From: Dichomitus squalens LYAD-421 SS1
Lineage: Eukaryota > Basidiomycota > Agaricomycetes > Polyporales > Polyporaceae
NCBI RefSeq assembly: GCF_000275845.1
Contig: NW_006766914.1
Location: forward strand, 269,994 to 327,580
DNA length: 57,587 bases
Direction of reading: 5' to 3'
Of this stretch, positions 42,903-54,951 are shown piece by piece. Both the position numbers and the translations under genes were made by a program. How positions within the stretch are numbered: the stretch's first letter is position 1; each line of letters begins with the position of its first letter. Under the pieces are notes generated by a model. That model had not been told where the DNA came from. It did no database searches and saw nothing but the letters and a program-made list of their open reading frames with translations.

Positions 42903-43408
42903 GATGCGTGGCATGGCGCGGGTATAGCAGAGCAGCAAGGGATGGCGGAATGTCAGTGCGGTGGCTGGTTGTTTTGAGTCTCGACCACTGCCAGAGATGT
43001 CCGATCCCTGCGGAATCGGGAATCGTACGGGTCACGTCAAGACACAGTGTCTTCCGCGTAGCACCGATTATATCCGTTCAGTCCCGCTGCTGTATCCTGT
43101 TCTGACATCATTGTCCATTAGTATCGACACAGTCAAGTTCGACCGGAATCGGGTCCGGCATCAGCTCGTAATGAGGAACCTAGGCTACGATGCGGTGACT
43201 CGTGAGGCTCCCGATTCCCGAACAGCGCCCCTTTCCGTTCCCATCCGAGTCACAAACTGACCGACCGTCGACGACTATTGAAATATTGACCCATGATATA
43301 CCTTTTGACTCCATCCGGCCCGAGAATATAATACGTTCATACTTTCTGGTCGTACAAGACTTCCCGAACGCGCAATACCTGTTTCGTTGGACTGTTCGCA
43401 AACTATCC
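42903..43408. other. Upstream of the Mug135-like gene
   Basis: No gene supported. It holds the Mug135-like gene promoter and may hold the decayed 5' part of the relic that follows. Confidence 0.35.
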
Positions 43409-43480
43409 GTGGGCATGTCTCTCGCAAGACACGATCCTGCGAACCCGGCTCTCGCGGTCCCGGATGGCTCGAATAGCTTT
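43409..43480 (+). pseudogene. Relic of the secreted protein gene at 43919-44666, inverted
   Basis: GTGGGCATGTCTCTCGCAAG and the bases after it match the last-exon start of the neighbouring minus-strand gene. The frame reads RHDPANPALAVPDGSNSF against GHDPANPALVVPGGSNSF. Similarity fades beyond about 70 bases, so only a fragment remains, in inverted orientation. Confidence 0.7.
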
Positions 43481-43918
43481 ACAATCTTGTTGCAAACTCG
43501 GTTTTATGTATATGCTGGTGTAAACCAACTTTTCTGGATGCACTGAGCGCCGGTCCAACACCTACAACGACGAATTGTCATGACCGTAGGACAACGTCGA
43601 TCACGCAGACCCTCTGTGTTTTGACCATGTACCGTGTCCGATCGACCCCGTATCCTTGTCCGGTAACGACCGGAAGACACTCAAGAAAGTCTCTCCACGA
43701 AAAAGGTTGTCTGCGCAACAGGATCGCGGGTCAGACTCCATTGCTCAGATGTTCAAAGGTGGTTCCTTGGATTTAGCTGACTTTCGAGAAATTGCACTGC
43801 CGAAACTCGGTGAATATGTATTGCGCGCCATAAGAATGTACTGTACAGTCAATCGCTTGTCGCCAGTCCCGTGCTACTACCCTTCGATCAGTAGGCATGG
43901 TAAGGACCCCTCAACGAT
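43481..43918. other. Short intergenic stretch, no gene seen
   Basis: Short frames only; 3' side of the secreted protein gene. Confidence 0.35.
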
Positions 43919-44666
43919 TTATGCACCAACGAGCTGAACGGTGACCGGGTTGCAGGTGCTGAAGTCGTACCCTTGGTTCGCATTGTTCTCCGCGTCGAAG
44001 ATGAGGACCTGGAGAGGTGACTTGGACGCCGAGCTCGTCGCATTGCAGATTGCAAAGCTGTTCGAGCCACCAGGAACCACGAGAGCCGGATTCGCAGGGT
44101 CGTGTCCTGCGGGGGACGTGCCCACCTGTGGCAGATAATTTAGAAAGATTCGAGTCAGATAAATGCGCGTGCACCCCTTGCAAGAGTCACGCACCACCCC
44201 GCAGTACACCTGGGCTGCGCCCGTGGACCCCACCTCGAAGTAGACGGGAGCACCGGAAGCCGGGGCGAGCCCCGCCGCGCCGACCGTGACGTTGTTGGTC
44301 ATTGCGAAGAGGCCGCCGTTGACGAGCTTGTATGTCGGGGTGTCGGCGGTCGGGAAGGTCTCAACGGTCTATGGCAGGAACAAGGAGAACGATTTAGCAT
44401 GCGGCACTCGTCTCCGAAAACGCGTAACAACGGCTCACCACGAGCGAGCGGCGGCTTGGGTCGCTAGAGCCAGCCCCAACGGCTGGACCGAGGACCAGCA
44501 GATTGGTCCGGTTGGACAAGTCTAGTGTGACCATGGTGAAGGGACCGGCGTTGCCGAAGGCCGCGCCACCAAATTTGGCGCAGGGGTCATCAGCACGGGG
44601 GAGCGAGCGGGGGAGTGCAAAGGCGGAGGTGGCCGCGAGGACAAGGACAGCAAGGGGAGCAAACAT
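43919..44666 (-). CDS. Secreted protein of unknown function
   Basis: Starts MFAPLAVLVLAATSAFALP, a clear signal peptide; an ATG 12 codons upstream (44702) is an alternative but gives a worse one. Three exons separated by introns GTGAGC...CATAG (near 44372-44440) and GTGGTG...CACAG (near 44129-44200). The mature part reads DDPCAKFGGAAFGNAGPFTMVTLDLSN, later VYFEVGSTGAAQVYCG, GHDPANPALVVPGGSNSFAI and LVGA at the end. Its length of about 190 residues, few cysteines and beta-rich composition suggest a small secreted or wall protein. No catalytic motif was recognised. Confidence 0.75.
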
Positions 44667-45396
44667 CACGGAGGGCAGGCGGAGGGGAATTATAGCTCCC
44701 AAGTCAAGGGCTGAGTAATGGTCTGAAAGAAAGGCTGCGAAGGCTAAGAAGAATGAGGATGCAGATCTGGCCTCCGGGATGCTGAGTTTATATAGCTATT
44801 GAGTGATGGCTTCAGGCCCGACAAAAGCGTGGCCTTGAAGTCGGCGGAAGTTTGCGATTATTGGCGAGGATAGGGCTCACCGAGACTACATTTTCGCCCT
44901 CCAACCGGCGGTGGCCCCGAAGCACTGGAATGTCGGCACCTACGGTGATGGTAGCACGGACTACCGAACGCCGCTCATGCCTCGGACCGAGAGAGATACG
45001 TTTTGTGGCCATTCAATTGAGCTTCGTCATGTGTTTCAGGATTGTGCTTCAAGTGACGTTCACACGCTGGTTACAAGCCTCCGAAAACTTCGAGTGCCGG
45101 TAGATGAGACATCAAAGTGGCAAGCTGCGAAGGTATTGATAGTAAGCTGTCCCAGGTGTCGCTGTAGATGCCTCTCGCCATCTTTGACTGCTGCATACCT
45201 GCCAAAGGTGTCGACGCAGAAGAGAGATAATCTCCATACAGACATACGTTTAGCGGTCGCCGATACGAACAACGAGCCAACAGAGCGACATGAGGGTATA
45301 GCCCTTCTCGGTCCGACCATCGACGTCTGGGGAGGAAGTATCATATATACCGTTATATATAGGCGTCGAATAGGCAAGAAGAGCTTACTCACCAGA
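44667..45396. other. Upstream of the secreted protein gene
   Basis: A TATATAG on the minus strand near 44790-44800 is a plausible TATA box for the secreted protein. Short frames elsewhere are unsupported. Confidence 0.4.
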
Positions 45397-46418
45397 TCAG
45401 ACCGTAAAGGTGCAGCGTAGCCCGCAGTGGTCGCTCCAGGGCGTACCGGCGTTGAGGCGACCGGGCTGAAGGACTTCGATATCGACAGGCTCCAGGCCCA
45501 GCATAACGACCTTATCCAACCTCCGCGGTCTACGTCCGTTCTCGAGCTCGACGCCCACGCCCCATGTAGCCCCCGTCGTCCGCCCGTGTAGCTTGACCCA
45601 GGCGTCGACTAGCCCGTGACTCTCGACGAGCGTATCATCGTGGGGTCGATGGCGTTGAAGTCCCCTGCGATAATGCCGCCGCGGCATCCGCCCTCGCGGA
45701 GGAGACGATCGAGCAGGTGTACCTCGAAGGCACGCCTGAAGGACGAGTCGAGGGAGTCCAGATGGACGTTGAGGAGGCGCAGAACATGGCCGGGCGTGGC
45801 TGGGTCGTCGAAGTTGACGCAGAGCGCGTCCCTCTCGTACCCGCTAGGCAGCGTCATGCGGAAGGTGCTGTGGAGCATCACCTTGCCCTCTCCTTCTCTC
45901 TCTCCCTTGCTGTCGCTCACGTCCTTCTTCTCGGCGAGCAACGGAGAGGCGAAACGCTCACTGGAGAGCAGCGTCATCGTCGCGAACGGTACGCCCTGGA
46001 AAGCTGTGTCATCCTCCGCATCGGACGTCAGGAAGCGCAAGCGCACTCTGGGGTCGTCGAGCACACACTGCCGAACGTCCGACGCGACTTCTTGGAGGAA
46101 GATGATGTCGGAGGACTTGTGTCCAAGAATACGGTCGAGGATGAGCTGGGAGCGCTCGACGCGCTTGAAGGGTACGGCGTGGATGTTGCAGGATGTGATA
46201 GAGAGCTGCTCGCGGACGGTACGACTGTGTGCTGGGCGAGGAGAAGGCCTTCGGATGGACACGGTATGCTGGCGTAGAGGTAAGGCCGTCCAGCGACCCG
46301 CGACGGGGTCGAAAGCAGACAGAAGACGACTAGACTTCTGCGGGGTGAACATGGGCTGATTGAGTGTAGTGAGATGGGGGGAAGCGGGACGGAGACTCCT
46401 AAGATTGGCCCGGTGCAC
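45397..46418 (-). pseudogene. Endonuclease/exonuclease/phosphatase family gene with one frameshift
   Basis: The first frame (46418-45609) codes SITSCNIHAVPF, SSDIIFLQEV, VNVHLDSL-type LLNVHLDSLDSSFRRAF and IAGDFNAIDP, the family's metal- and phosphate-binding blocks. Directly after GDFNAIDP (near 45648) the frame breaks. The rest of the fold continues in another frame to 45397: LVESHGLVDAW, TWGVGVELENGRRPRRLDKVVML and a final WSDHCGLRCTF, which carries the catalytic SDH motif. One base is out of step in a run of C. The family acts on DNA, RNA or phosphoesters (TDP2-like members repair DNA ends). It may be a recent pseudogene or a base-calling error. Confidence 0.75.
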
Positions 46419-46715
46419 AACCTATGGCATCACCTGGCCGGAACTCTGGGGCTCGGTTTGGCAGGGAGAACAGACGAAAGAATTATAGGCTCTGCGGCGA
46501 GTCCCGTTCTCAAAAATATAAGACGAGAGAGTTGTACCTAGACAAAAGTTGTAGAGTTCTCTGGTTCCTGAATTTCCATTTTCTTCCACTACGCGAAGTA
46601 GATAGACAAGCAATGTCCGCGATGCTTGTGGGCGCTTGAGATATGTCTGAACACAGGTTTGACCCGGAAAGGAAAAACATCAGTCCAACTGGCAGCGTAT
46701 TGTGTGGAATTGCAG
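46419..46715. other. Upstream of the phosphatase-family gene
   Basis: Nothing recognised apart from promoter sequence. Confidence 0.3.
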
Positions 46716-46915
46716 GCTCCTACCCACCGCCGTCTCGAGTTGCTGAGGGGGCGATATCCTAGAGGCGGGGGACAAGCTGAAGTCCGATAGAGTACAAAAT
46801 ACTGTAAGATAAGCGCAAAATCACGTGGACAGATCTAGCGCTTATAGTACAGTATTTTGTACTCTATCGGACTTCAGCTTGTCCCCCTCAACTCGAGACG
46901 GCGGTGGGTAGGAGC
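46716..46915. mobile_element. Palindromic inverted-repeat element (about 200 bp)
   Basis: The outer arms read GCTCCTACCCACCGCCGTCT inwards from both ends, followed by GGGGGACAAGCTGAAGTCCG and a matching stretch through ACAAAATACTGTA. The left arm has an insertion of about 20 bases relative to the right. The whole could fold into a long hairpin and has no coding capacity. The end motif TGCAGGCTCCTACCCACC (46711-46728) recurs at 55673-55690. The family is not recognised. Confidence 0.8.
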
Positions 46916-47040
46916 ATGGTGGAAGATATTGTGGATGCGGACAGGTGACAGCGCTCACTTGGGTGGCGTGGGAACTCGCGTTGAGTAGCAAGTACCCTCA
47001 GCTGCAGCTGCGACTGCGGTAGCTCGATCTTCGTCCAGCC

Positions 47041-49424
47041 ATGTTCAAGAAACCACTAGCAGAACTCAAAACATCGGGTACGACCTTGCCTGGGAGAGCT
47101 GATAAGATGCACTCATCAACTCATAGCGCCCTTGCGAGGTTCCGATCGCAGGAAGCTGCGTCAGCGCGTCCTCCAGTCCTATCCGAATCTTCCCCCGGAG
47201 GAGGGAGATGCACTCGTACCGGACGGGCTCCAGTCTCAGAAATTCAGTACACACCTAGACGATCCAGGAGTACGCACTTGCTGGCGATGATGTGATCAAG
47301 TACTCACAATATGTCTAGGTTGCATATCTCTCCCCGGACGGGGACCCTCTTTGGTTTACGATCGGGAAAGGGTCCGAGGACCTCATCCCCACCGGTCTGT
47401 AATATACCTCTAACATTGTACCTCACATAATTGATGGATCGGACAGTCTATACTCTATGGAAGCGGCCGGACCTCTTGCCGTTCCTATCCACACCAGCCC
47501 CGGTAGTACCCAAGCTCATCGGCGGAGCTGATCTGATGATTCCCGGAGGTACATCCTCTCTCTCTCTCTTCATGTCACTCACCTCTACATGTGCCCTTAT
47601 CCAAGAAAGTGATTCAGCACTCTTCTACCCTCGTTCCTGACCAAGTCGTCTCGGTGACCCAGTACTATCGCGACGCCATCGGTCCGCCGCTCGCTGTGGG
47701 TCGCATGGCAGTGTCATCGGACACGCTGCGCTCAGAGGAGGAGGAGGATGTGAAGGGAAAGGCGGTCTACATACTCCACACATGGAAAGACGCATTGTGG
47801 GAGATGGGCCCAAGCAAGAAGGCGGATCCGCCTGCGCCCATAGAGAACAAATCCTCGGAAGCGGAGACTCCTGATGAAAGACAAAACGGCTCTCCGGGCT
47901 CTTTGGAGGAAACCGCCGGCGCGCCCCCAGCGCAACCATCCCCGGACGGAACATCAGCCCAAGATGCTCAGCCGCCAGCTACTGCCGATGCACCGACAGA
48001 TGCTGACGAGTCTGCCGAATCGAAGGCGACATCTCTTTCCCCGGAAGGTATGTGTGTGCTCGGCTAGTAGGAATCCTGCTTACGCAGGTTCCCGCAGACG
48101 TCTCCGCATGTCTTCGCGCGGCAGTCCTGCACACCATCGGTATGAGACTCGCCAATGTCCCACCATCAACATTCCCTATACCGGCGTCGACGTTCTGGAG
48201 CTCACACGTGCTCCCCGCTCGTCCTGCGGCTGCACTCGGTCCAAACGGTCTTGCGGGTGAGTTCCCCCGACCCACGCCCTGGTGACGCACGCTCCATACC
48301 TACGTTGCGAGGCATTGCCCACCAGATGCGAGTTGGATTGACGTCAAGCATTCGACCCACAAGAACGTTAAATCATTCCTGAAGGCGTGTGCCAAAGAAG
48401 GCCTCATCAAGCTCAAGGAAACCAAAGGCGATGTTGTCATTACCGGTACGAGTTCAGAACTGACGCCGCCGTCGGTATGCTGAGCGAGAAGTATTCAGCG
48501 GTGTCTCCTCAGCATCCAGCGGTGCTGGCTATGCGGCGGCACCGTACGATCGGCGATCTCGAGGCCAAAGCCAAGAAGGCCGGGGACCGAGAACAGAAGG
48601 AGAAGGAGGCGGAGGAGAAGCGAAAGAGCGAGATTCGCGTCTCGGAGTTCTGGAAGCCATTCGGTACTACGGTGCCGTTCTTCGTTGCAGCTGAGAAGGA
48701 GTGAGTTATCGTTTACTTGCACGGCGCTCCTGGAGGCTAATTTCGCTCCCTCTCCTCGCAGCACGTCAGAACTCTATACAATCACGGAAATCAAAGACAT
48801 CGTCAACAACTACATCTCTTCCCGCTCCCTCGTCAACGCTAACGATCCGCAGTACATCAACGTCGATTCCGACCAGTTCCTCGCTGGAGCGGTTTCTGTC
48901 AAGGGCCAAGACACGCCGGAGTTCTTGAAGCGCGATGAGGTCCTTAAGCGTATCCGGGCACACATGCAAACCTGGCATGAAATTAGTGTCGAGGGACGTG
49001 ATACGATACGGAAGTACGTTTGGGTATCGCTTATGACAGTGGCCCAGGTGGCTGATAGCACGTCCGTGATACAGGAAAGGAGACCTGAAGCCGGTGTCCG
49101 TCGTCGTCAAAATTCGGCAAGGGAGGAAGGCGTGCACTCTCATAACCGGATACGAGACATTTGGCCTGCAAGCCGACGACCTTGCGGAGGAGCTGCGCAA
49201 GACATGCGCGAGCTCAACGTCAGGTATGCCCTCCATTATCCAAGCGGAGAGATCATGTACTAATGGTCGATGTAGTCTCTCCAGTTCATGGCAAACCGAA
49301 CTTGCTAGAGGTCATGGTGCAGGGGAAACAGATCAAAGCAGTGACTGGCCTTCTGATAAGCCGTGGAGTACCGGAGCGATGGATAGAGGCGGAAGACCAG
49401 ACAAAAGGGAAGAAAAAGAAGTGA
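47041..49424 (+). CDS. TMA64: Translation factor eIF2D (ligatin, TMA64)
   Basis: A multi-exon gene starting MFKKPLAELKTS, with an intron, then APLRSSDRRKLRQRVLQSYPNLP and VYTLWKRPDLLPFLSTPAPVVPKLIGGADLMIPG, the N-terminal domain with PUA. An acidic low-complexity linker (about 47790-48045) is followed by SACLRAAVLHTI, PIPASTFWSSHVLP, WIDVKHST and SFLKACAKEGLIKLKETKGDVVIT, the winged-helix part. Then come SELYTITEIKDIVNNYI (SWIB-like) and a C-terminal SUI1 domain, VVVKIRQGRKACTLITGYETFGLQ to GLLISRGVPERWIE, ending in lysines. eIF2D recycles 40S subunits and releases tRNA and mRNA after termination. A CT microsatellite lies in an intron near 47560. Confidence 0.93.
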
Positions 49425-49734
49425 ATCGGTTCGCGAGTAACAGAGTAGCATTGACAGATTCCAGTAACGGTGCCGCTCGAGTTGTAAGATATGTCGATGC
49501 TTCTTGATATGAACTTTCAGTGCAATGTTCTCTCGGACGTATCAATCATTGAGAGGTCCAAAACTGCCCTCAATTAGATTCGATTCCAAGGTTGCTTAGG
49601 GCACTTGAGCCAGCCTCCGGCCCGGGCCTCCGGGCTCCGTATTTGGGTCGCACGATCGCGCAGTCCGGACAGCTCGGCGCTGGTTCAGCAGGGTTGCTCA
49701 TCGTTCCCAGCAACGACGAGCAATCTACTCCACG
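49425..49734. other. Intergenic between TMA64 and the aminopeptidase
   Basis: Holds the TMA64 3' side and the promoter and leader of the next gene. No frame supported. Confidence 0.4.
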
Positions 49735-51506
49735 ATGTTGCTCAACCCCATTGTCCCTCTCGCTCTCCTCCTCGTGGCCCCCTATACCCCAGAGGTTTCC
49801 GAGTCCTGCCTGTCTCAGTACTACTACGGAACGCACGGTCAGCAGAATGTCTTCATCACTGGCGACGACGACTGTCTTGCAGAGGCCACGCTGCACTTGA
49901 CCTCCGGTGCTGCGGTCCAGCTCACCGAGGACGTTCAGCAGCTCGTTTGGCTGCAGCACCAGGCCGTCGACCACTCGATCAAGCCCGCGACCTTCCGGGA
50001 CGAGTTCGACGTGTTCTTCTCCCGCCTCTCCGTCCCGCCCGCAGAGGTCAGCGACAGTGAGCAGACGGTCTTGAGCAACCAGAACGCGGCGAAGCTCCTC
50101 TACCGCACTGAGAGCTCTGCGCTCATCTCCGTCGACCCCGCGACCGCGCTCACGCTCGACCTCCACCTGCCCCGCTTCTGGAAAGCCTCGCCTCTGCCCT
50201 CCTCCCCGGTGCCGTTCATCCCGGTGCCGTCGGAGGCCGTCGAGCGCGTAAAGAAGATCCTGCATGGACTCAAGTTCGACCCCGTCGTCGCGTCGATCGT
50301 AAGCAACATTTCCGTGCCGCAGCTTCGAGCGGACGTGCGCTACCTCTCGGGCGAGAGCCCCCAGTCCGAAATCGTGTCGCGGCACTCGTTCTCGAAGGGC
50401 GTCCTGATCGCTGCAGACTGGTTGAAGGCGAACTTTGAGGCGCACGGCGCGAGCTGCACGCTCAAACCATTCTTGAGCGGCTTTGCGCCGAACGTTGTCT
50501 GGTACGTCTCGCTTGGGACTCGGCTTTATGTATCGCCCTAGAAACTGATTGCTGGCCGTGACGTAGCTTGTACGAGGGCTCGGAGAACACGACTGAGACG
50601 GTCCTCATCAGCGCGCACTATGACAGCCGTGGGTCCTTCGGGAGCGTACGGGCCCCCGGCGGCGACGACGACGGCTCGGGCACGACCGCGCTCCTCGGTA
50701 TCGCACGTGTCATTGCGCGCAAGGGCCTCAAGTTCCGGAAGAACGTCCAGCTCGTCGCGTTCGCCGGGGAGGAGCAGGGCCTGTACGGCTCGCGCTACTA
50801 CGCGCGCGAGCTGTACGAGAAGGGCGCGAACCTCACGCTCATGGTGCAGGCGGACATGCTTGGCTACCACGCTGCTGGAGAGCCGCCTCAGTTGGGGCTT
50901 CCTGACGTGTACGTTTCCCTGTTTCTTTGCCGGTCGCACGCTGCTGAATGGAATGTAGCATTGGGACGCGTGAGGTTACCCAGCTCGTGGCCAACCTTTC
51001 CGCCATCTACAGCCCCGAGCTCAAGGTCGGCTTCACACCTGTCGGTATTCCGTGACGTGTGCTTTGCGCTCAATCATCCACTGACGGCTTCTCATCTGTG
51101 CAGGCATGTTGCAGTGACCACCAGGCAAGTATCTACAGAGCACTCGCTTATAGTCTAGGCTGATCGCCGATGCCATAACGTTTGCAGAGCTTCCACACGA
51201 ACGGCTTCCCTGCCACCCAGGTCTTCGAACGTGCAGGTCCCATTGTAGACCCTATGTACCACAACAGCGGTGCGTCTGAACCGTCTTCCGCTCAAGAGGA
51301 AATTGTCTGATTGTACGCTGGCGGTGTTCCACAGGCGACTTGAGCGACCGCGAGGGCTACGACTTCGAGCAGATCAAGTCGATCGCAAAGGTCCAGGTGA
51401 GAATATCGCTGATCTACATCTGTGATGATTTGCTGAGGAGCGGGCGTGATCACAGTTTGCGACGCTCTTGCACACGGCTGGCTTCGATCTTCCAGAGCAC
51501 TACTGA
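49735..51506 (+). CDS. Secreted M28 zinc aminopeptidase
   Basis: Starts MLLNPIVPLALLLVAPY, a signal peptide. A propeptide-like region of about 200 residues leads to the catalytic domain after an intron at 50502-50566. Metal ligands and catalytic residues of family M28 are all visible: the His and Asp of AHYDSRG, the bridging Asp of GGDDDGSGT, the two Glu of FAGEEQGLYG, the Asp of VQADMLGY and the last His of MYHNSGD. Four more short introns follow; the last exon codes FATLLHTAGFDLPEHY. The family removes N-terminal residues from peptides outside the cell or in the vacuole. Frame was followed by eye across short exons near 51000-51350, so exact borders there are less sure. Confidence 0.88.
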
Positions 51507-52814
51507 GGACCGATGCGCGCTCAGTTAGAGGCATGTCGTTGTACTATTAGATCCATCGCGTTCATCTAGTGGAGCAATCTAGGAGTCGTGTCCACGCCTG
51601 CTTGCTGTTGGCGTTGCCTATCGAGGACAAGCTTCGGTACAGTCTTCATCATCTCTCGCTGTTGGGTCTACATATTCGTACGAGGCCATATCCGACGATG
51701 ACATTCGTCGCCCACAGCGACGCTGGTCCGCTGTGCTGTGACACATATGTGTTGAGGGCCACGGGTGGTCGAGAGTGCCATCATCGGTGTGCTTTCTTCT
51801 TGTCTGAGCGTATTCAAGCCAAGTCCTACTGTTCGCCGGCGAGAGGCTCTGCGTTGGGTGATGCCCAGAATAGGCTCTGTGGCCGGGGTACACTGCCGCG
51901 GCGTTAAAGTGTTACGATACGATCTCAAATATGGATTTCGATCAGGGCGGTTGGTGGCATGCTCCTGATTCATATGTAACGGCTTCTTGCTGCTGCCTCT
52001 ACATCCTCTCTCTATCGCCTCGACTGCTCTGGATTCTGAACGATATGCATATTGAAACCCATACCGAACTGCTTAGCTTCCGCGACCATGTCGTACAACT
52101 GAGACCAATCCGCGCTTTGATTTGACGTTGGCTGTCGTGATCACTGATGGAACGTTGATATTCCTGCACATTTCGTGCGGATGCACAGCCGTCATGGGAT
52201 TCCGAGAGCCGCGTCCGATTGAATCGCGCTGATGATGCTCCAAGGAGAAGAAGGCGGGAAGGATGATTGCACTCCGGAGATCTCGTCTGGAGTGAGAGCT
52301 TGACCACCTGCCCCATCTGCCGTATGCCGACTTTACAGCTGCCATGACGGTAATCACTCCCGTGAAGACAACCAGCTTCATTCCGAGCACTTCAGCATGC
52401 CATATATTCATGGCCTACGGCGTGCTCGTATGTCTAAAGCTCCTGCATTCGTCCGGGACGCGGCCTCATCTCTGGGACCTGCTGTGTGTCTTCTGCAACC
52501 CGCCATCAAGCCACTTAATTCAGAGATCGCCACACTGCCACCGTTGCTGCCTGCCACCGAGGCCCCATCACTTGGCTCAGCAGCCGAGACGCGTCTGTTC
52601 CGAGCAGGTCGTTCATAACGTGCGTCGTTGCGTTCCTTGAAAGCCTTTCCCCCGTAGGCAGAGCCTACTCGGCCTCTTCATTTTTCGTTCGTTCTGTTCA
52701 CGTTTCCTTTTCGTCGTCTCTCACTGGTTGTATCTAGTCTGCTGGACTTTGACAGTCCGTTCCTCTCTCTGATCGTCTTCTCTTCGGGTCTGGTATTCCG
52801 CTAGTTCAGCAACG
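51507..52814. other. Intergenic with a possible decayed minus-strand gene
   Basis: On the minus strand, a frame ending near 52014 reads ADWSQLYDMVAEAKQFGMGF and then NMHIVQNPEQSRR to a stop. It can be joined through a GTGCAT...GACAG intron (about 52108-52164) to SRNPMTA. Just upstream, another frame reads ALTPDEISGVQSSFPPSSPW. The two do not join in one frame, and no family is recognised. It may be a gene remnant. Confidence 0.3.
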
Positions 52815-54951
52815 ATGGATACGAACAAGATGCTCTTTATCAGGCTGAAGTCCATGGTGAGTGCACGCACATGGTCTTATCCGCTGCCTGCACATGCGCT
52901 CAGCGGTTCCTCGCGTGCACTGCACGGCTGTTCAGTTAGCGCGCATCACGCTCACCCCGCACACGCTCGCGTTCTTCCTGCTGAGCGTCATCCACTGCGT
53001 CGCGCAAGGCCTCACCGCGGCATTCATATACTCGGAGGACGCGAGCTCGTTCAAGTTTGTCAACGACGTCGTGCGGACGGCCGACGTTCCCAACAACGAA
53101 GTCGCGCGTTTGTTCCGGAACGGGGATAACCTAGAGCTCAGACTTTGCACCGCGGTCCCGATCGGGACCGTGTTCAAGGACTGCGAGACGATCTACACGA
53201 CGGACCCCCATGTGAGCTACAACGTGAGCGGGTCGCTGGTGACGAGGTTTCTAGAGGACGTGGAGGAGAGTCGGTATTCGGTGCGTACTTCATGTTCACG
53301 TTGATGACACCTTCCTCTAAAACTCCTGTGGGACTCCGGCGTAGGCACTCGTCCGACGGGCTCCTGACGCGTCTTCGTTGGTACCCGTGAAGGACTCGAA
53401 TGGAAATGTGACTGGTGTAGAGCTCACATACAACGGGAACAAGCAAGTGACGTTCTCGAAGACTTGCGCGCGCATGCTCGAGTACCCGCAGCGAATGTAT
53501 GTCCAACTCCATCCCTCTATCGAACCCTGATTCTCACCCGGGGTGCCGGGATAGCCTCGACAACTCACGCAGGGAAGACCTTGCCTTGATTGCCTCACAA
53601 TTCTGGCTGCTGGGAATATCAACGTTCGGCGTACGTATTGATTCTCGTCAATGTTCCAATTTCCTATAACGACTGAGATACGAATGCGTTGAACAGATCC
53701 TATACAACTCTATCCCACATATGTCAGTATCATGGTTACCTTCTTACAAGAACTCTTCTCATTGACGCCTACGATATGTACAGCTGGGCGGTCTTGTTCG
53801 CTCGTGTGCTGCAAAGCGGCTGGGCGATTTACACGCTCTGGCGGACGTTCGACGTGCAGTTCCGATACCAGAAGCTCATCCTGGACGCGGCCACTCCATG
53901 CCACTTCGACGTGCTCCCGCAGTACTTCTCGACCCGCGTCGCGCTCCAGATCCCTGAGCTCGTGCTACACCTCACCGCGCTGTGCTCTACGTCATTCCTC
54001 GCGCTGCGAATAGTGAAGGGCTACAGAATTTCCACCGTGCGCCGCGTCGATCCTCCCCCAGGTGTGATGCGGTTGTACAGAGTAAGTTCAGAGCTCTTGC
54101 TGTCTGCCGTTTGATAGCTTTGCGTGGATTTTGACCAAGCGTCTGGCAGTACTTCCTGATCAACAGCATGTTTGTCGAGCTGTCGCTCTTCTTCACGCTC
54201 ACCGCCACCAGTCTCTGGCTGGACCAGTTGCGGAACAGCTCTATCGCAATGCTCGCAATGCGCCCTGGGCTCTATTACGCTCTCATAATCGTCACGATTG
54301 TGGCAAGTATCTTTCGTTACATTTTGTGAAGCTCCTTCTGACGGCCCCCGTGTTTTCTATGCTTCGTTCAGACGATCGTTCCTTGGATGGTCATGGTACG
54401 TCGTAACCCAACGCATCGCCTCAACCCGCTAATCAGCCGCACGTCCCCAGGGATGGTTCGCCATCCGCCGCGAACTCAAGTATCTCATGGCCTGCTTCAC
54501 GTTCCTCACGTTCGCCTACGTCCTCTTCTGGGGCGTCATGTTCGACGCCAAAGTCTACGTCTGGACGTTCATCGAGTGGCCCTTCTTCGCCTCCATGGTC
54601 GTCGTCTCCTTCCTCGTCCAGTGCGGGGCGGGCGTCTTCGGCGTCGTCTCCTGGCTCGGCTTCGGCAAGGGCCTTGCGCACTACCTCCACGTCGAGCAGG
54701 TCCTGCTCGAGTCCGACTTCGACGCGGACGTTTTCTCGAACGACCCGGAGAAGGCGCCCGCGAGCGGGGCGTCAAGCCCTGTGCAGCAACGCGCGCCGAG
54801 CGCGCTGAGCATGCTGAGCGGTGAGGGCGGGGTGAGCGTGGTGAAGAAGGACACGAACTGGGACTTCGCGGACGTGAGCCGTCCACCGATTTACATGGTC
54901 GACGTGCAGACGACGAAGCGGGGCTCGGGGAGCGTGGACAGTTTGCGATAG
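52815..54951 (+). CDS. Multi-pass membrane protein of unknown function
   Basis: First exon MDTNKMLFIRLKSM, then LARITLTPHTLAFFLLSVIHC (helix 1). A lumenal or extracellular region of about 150 residues with cysteines and NVSG/NVTG glycosylation-type sites follows. Six or so further helices include FWLLGISTFGILYN, WAVLFARVLQSGWAIYTLW, LQIPELVLHLTALCSTSFLAL, FVELSLFFTLTATSLW, YYALIIVTIVTIVPWMVM, YLMACFTFLTFAYVLFWGVMF and MVVVSFLVQCGAGVFGVV. The cytoplasmic tail is about 110 residues. This is a seven-helix layout with a large N-terminal domain, but I see no STE3 motifs. Introns are many and short. Similar uncharacterised proteins occur in mushrooms; the function is unknown. Confidence 0.8.
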
